From: Acinetobacter lwoffii
Lineage (GTDB): Bacteria; Pseudomonadota; Gammaproteobacteria; Pseudomonadales; Moraxellaceae
Length of the DNA stretch: 64,000 nt
Assembly (NCBI RefSeq): GCF_024129435.1
Contig: NZ_JAMXXN010000007.1
Location: forward strand, 106,496-170,495
Direction of reading: 5' to 3'
The notes under the pieces were generated by a model that did not search any database, had not been told where the DNA came from, and saw only the letters and a program-made list of their open reading frames with translations. The first letter of the stretch is position 1. Every line of letters begins with the position of its first letter. This document shows positions 63,892 to 64,000 of the stretch, in pieces. The position numbers and the translations under genes are program-made.

Positions 63892-64000
63892 ATGGAACAC
63901 ATCGAACGTGAATCGATGGAGTTTGACGTCGTCATCGTAGGCGCAGGCCCTGCGGGTCTTTCTGCTGCGATCAAAATCCGTCAACTTGCAATTGAAAACA
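63892..64000 (+). CDS. Electron transfer flavoprotein-ubiquinone oxidoreductase, N-terminal part (cut by window edge)
   Basis: The first 36 codons are [20 protein letters not shown] and an [13 protein letters not shown] helix, the FAD-binding start of ETF-QO, an inner-membrane protein that passes electrons from fatty-acid and amino-acid oxidation through ETF to ubiquinone. AGGAG stands eight bases before the ATG. The iron-sulfur and quinone parts lie beyond the right edge, so the call rests on the N-terminal pattern. Confidence 0.8.
   Translation, partial: MEHIERESMEFDVVIVGAGPAGLSAAIKIRQLAIEN

Noticed and set aside
63706..63984. Upstream extension of the DUF1285 frame
   Set aside because: Hydrophobic, Cys- and His-rich sequence unlike the family, and it would overlap the promoter of the ETF-QO gene.
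1..64000. CRISPR array, insertion sequence, prophage or toxin-antitoxin pair
   Set aside because: No regularly spaced repeats, transposase or integrase motifs, phage structural proteins or typical small two-gene toxin modules were found on reading both strands.

Overview
The window looks like chromosomal DNA of an Acinetobacter species (Moraxellaceae). The evidence is moderately AT-rich DNA, the gene order leuC-leuD-(lipoprotein)-leuB, rppH-ptsP, glyQS and rne-rluC-HAD, and protein sequences that read as gammaproteobacterial throughout. I cannot fix the species. No prophage, insertion sequence or CRISPR array was found; most of the window is ordinary core genome with one large catabolic block.

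Layout. 1-4.7 kb: leucine biosynthesis (leuC, leuD, a lipoprotein gene, leuB running off the left edge) with a small membrane protein and a LysR regulator on the other strand. 4.8-7.0 kb: ovoA, the first enzyme of ovothiol synthesis. 7-11.7 kb: a DUF2789 protein, a HAD phosphatase, rppH, ptsP (nitrogen PTS enzyme I) and a small anchored protein. 11.7-11.9 kb: a 59-codon gene with a transcription terminator inside its coding sequence, the arrangement typical of the ribosome-rescue factor ArfA. 12.5-18.4 kb: catalase, DCC and DoxX-type proteins, a metallo-hydrolase, a cation diffusion facilitator and an EamA exporter. 18.6-31.1 kb: a complete route for 3-phenylpropionate/cinnamate. HcaE/F/C/D dioxygenase and HcaB dehydrogenase produce 2,3-dihydroxyphenylpropionate; MhpB cleaves the ring, MhpC hydrolyses, and MhpD, MhpE and MhpF take the product to pyruvate and acetyl-CoA. 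An OprD-type porin and a divergent HcaR-like activator belong to the block.

31.4-39.7 kb: a HAD phosphatase, rluC, a long structured leader, rne (RNase E) and an acyl-CoA synthetase. 39.9-40.2 kb: three identical tRNA-Lys genes. 40.4-46.9 kb: a frameshifted lipoprotein gene, PspC-domain protein, TSUP and DASS transporters, an HPP-CBS membrane protein and a transglutaminase-like protein. 47.2-50.3 kb: glyQ-glyS. 50.3-51.1 kb: an AT-rich foreign-looking gene broken at a run of seven A. 51.3-59.2 kb: lipoproteins, a hydroxyacid dehydrogenase, an alpha/beta hydrolase, methyltransferases, a YhiN-type flavoprotein, yacG, and a small membrane-protein gene broken by a 17-bp tandem duplication. 59.3-64 kb: a metallo-hydrolase, hemH, a DUF4062 protein, murI, a DUF1285 protein and the start of ETF-ubiquinone oxidoreductase.

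The points most worth a second look are the ArfA-like non-stop gene, the hca/mhp mosaic in which the ring-cleavage gene sits inside the dioxygenase operon, two strong palindromes upstream of the catalase gene, the structured rne leader, and three small genes each broken by a different kind of frameshift. All assignments were made by reading the sequence and remembered family features; no database search was run.
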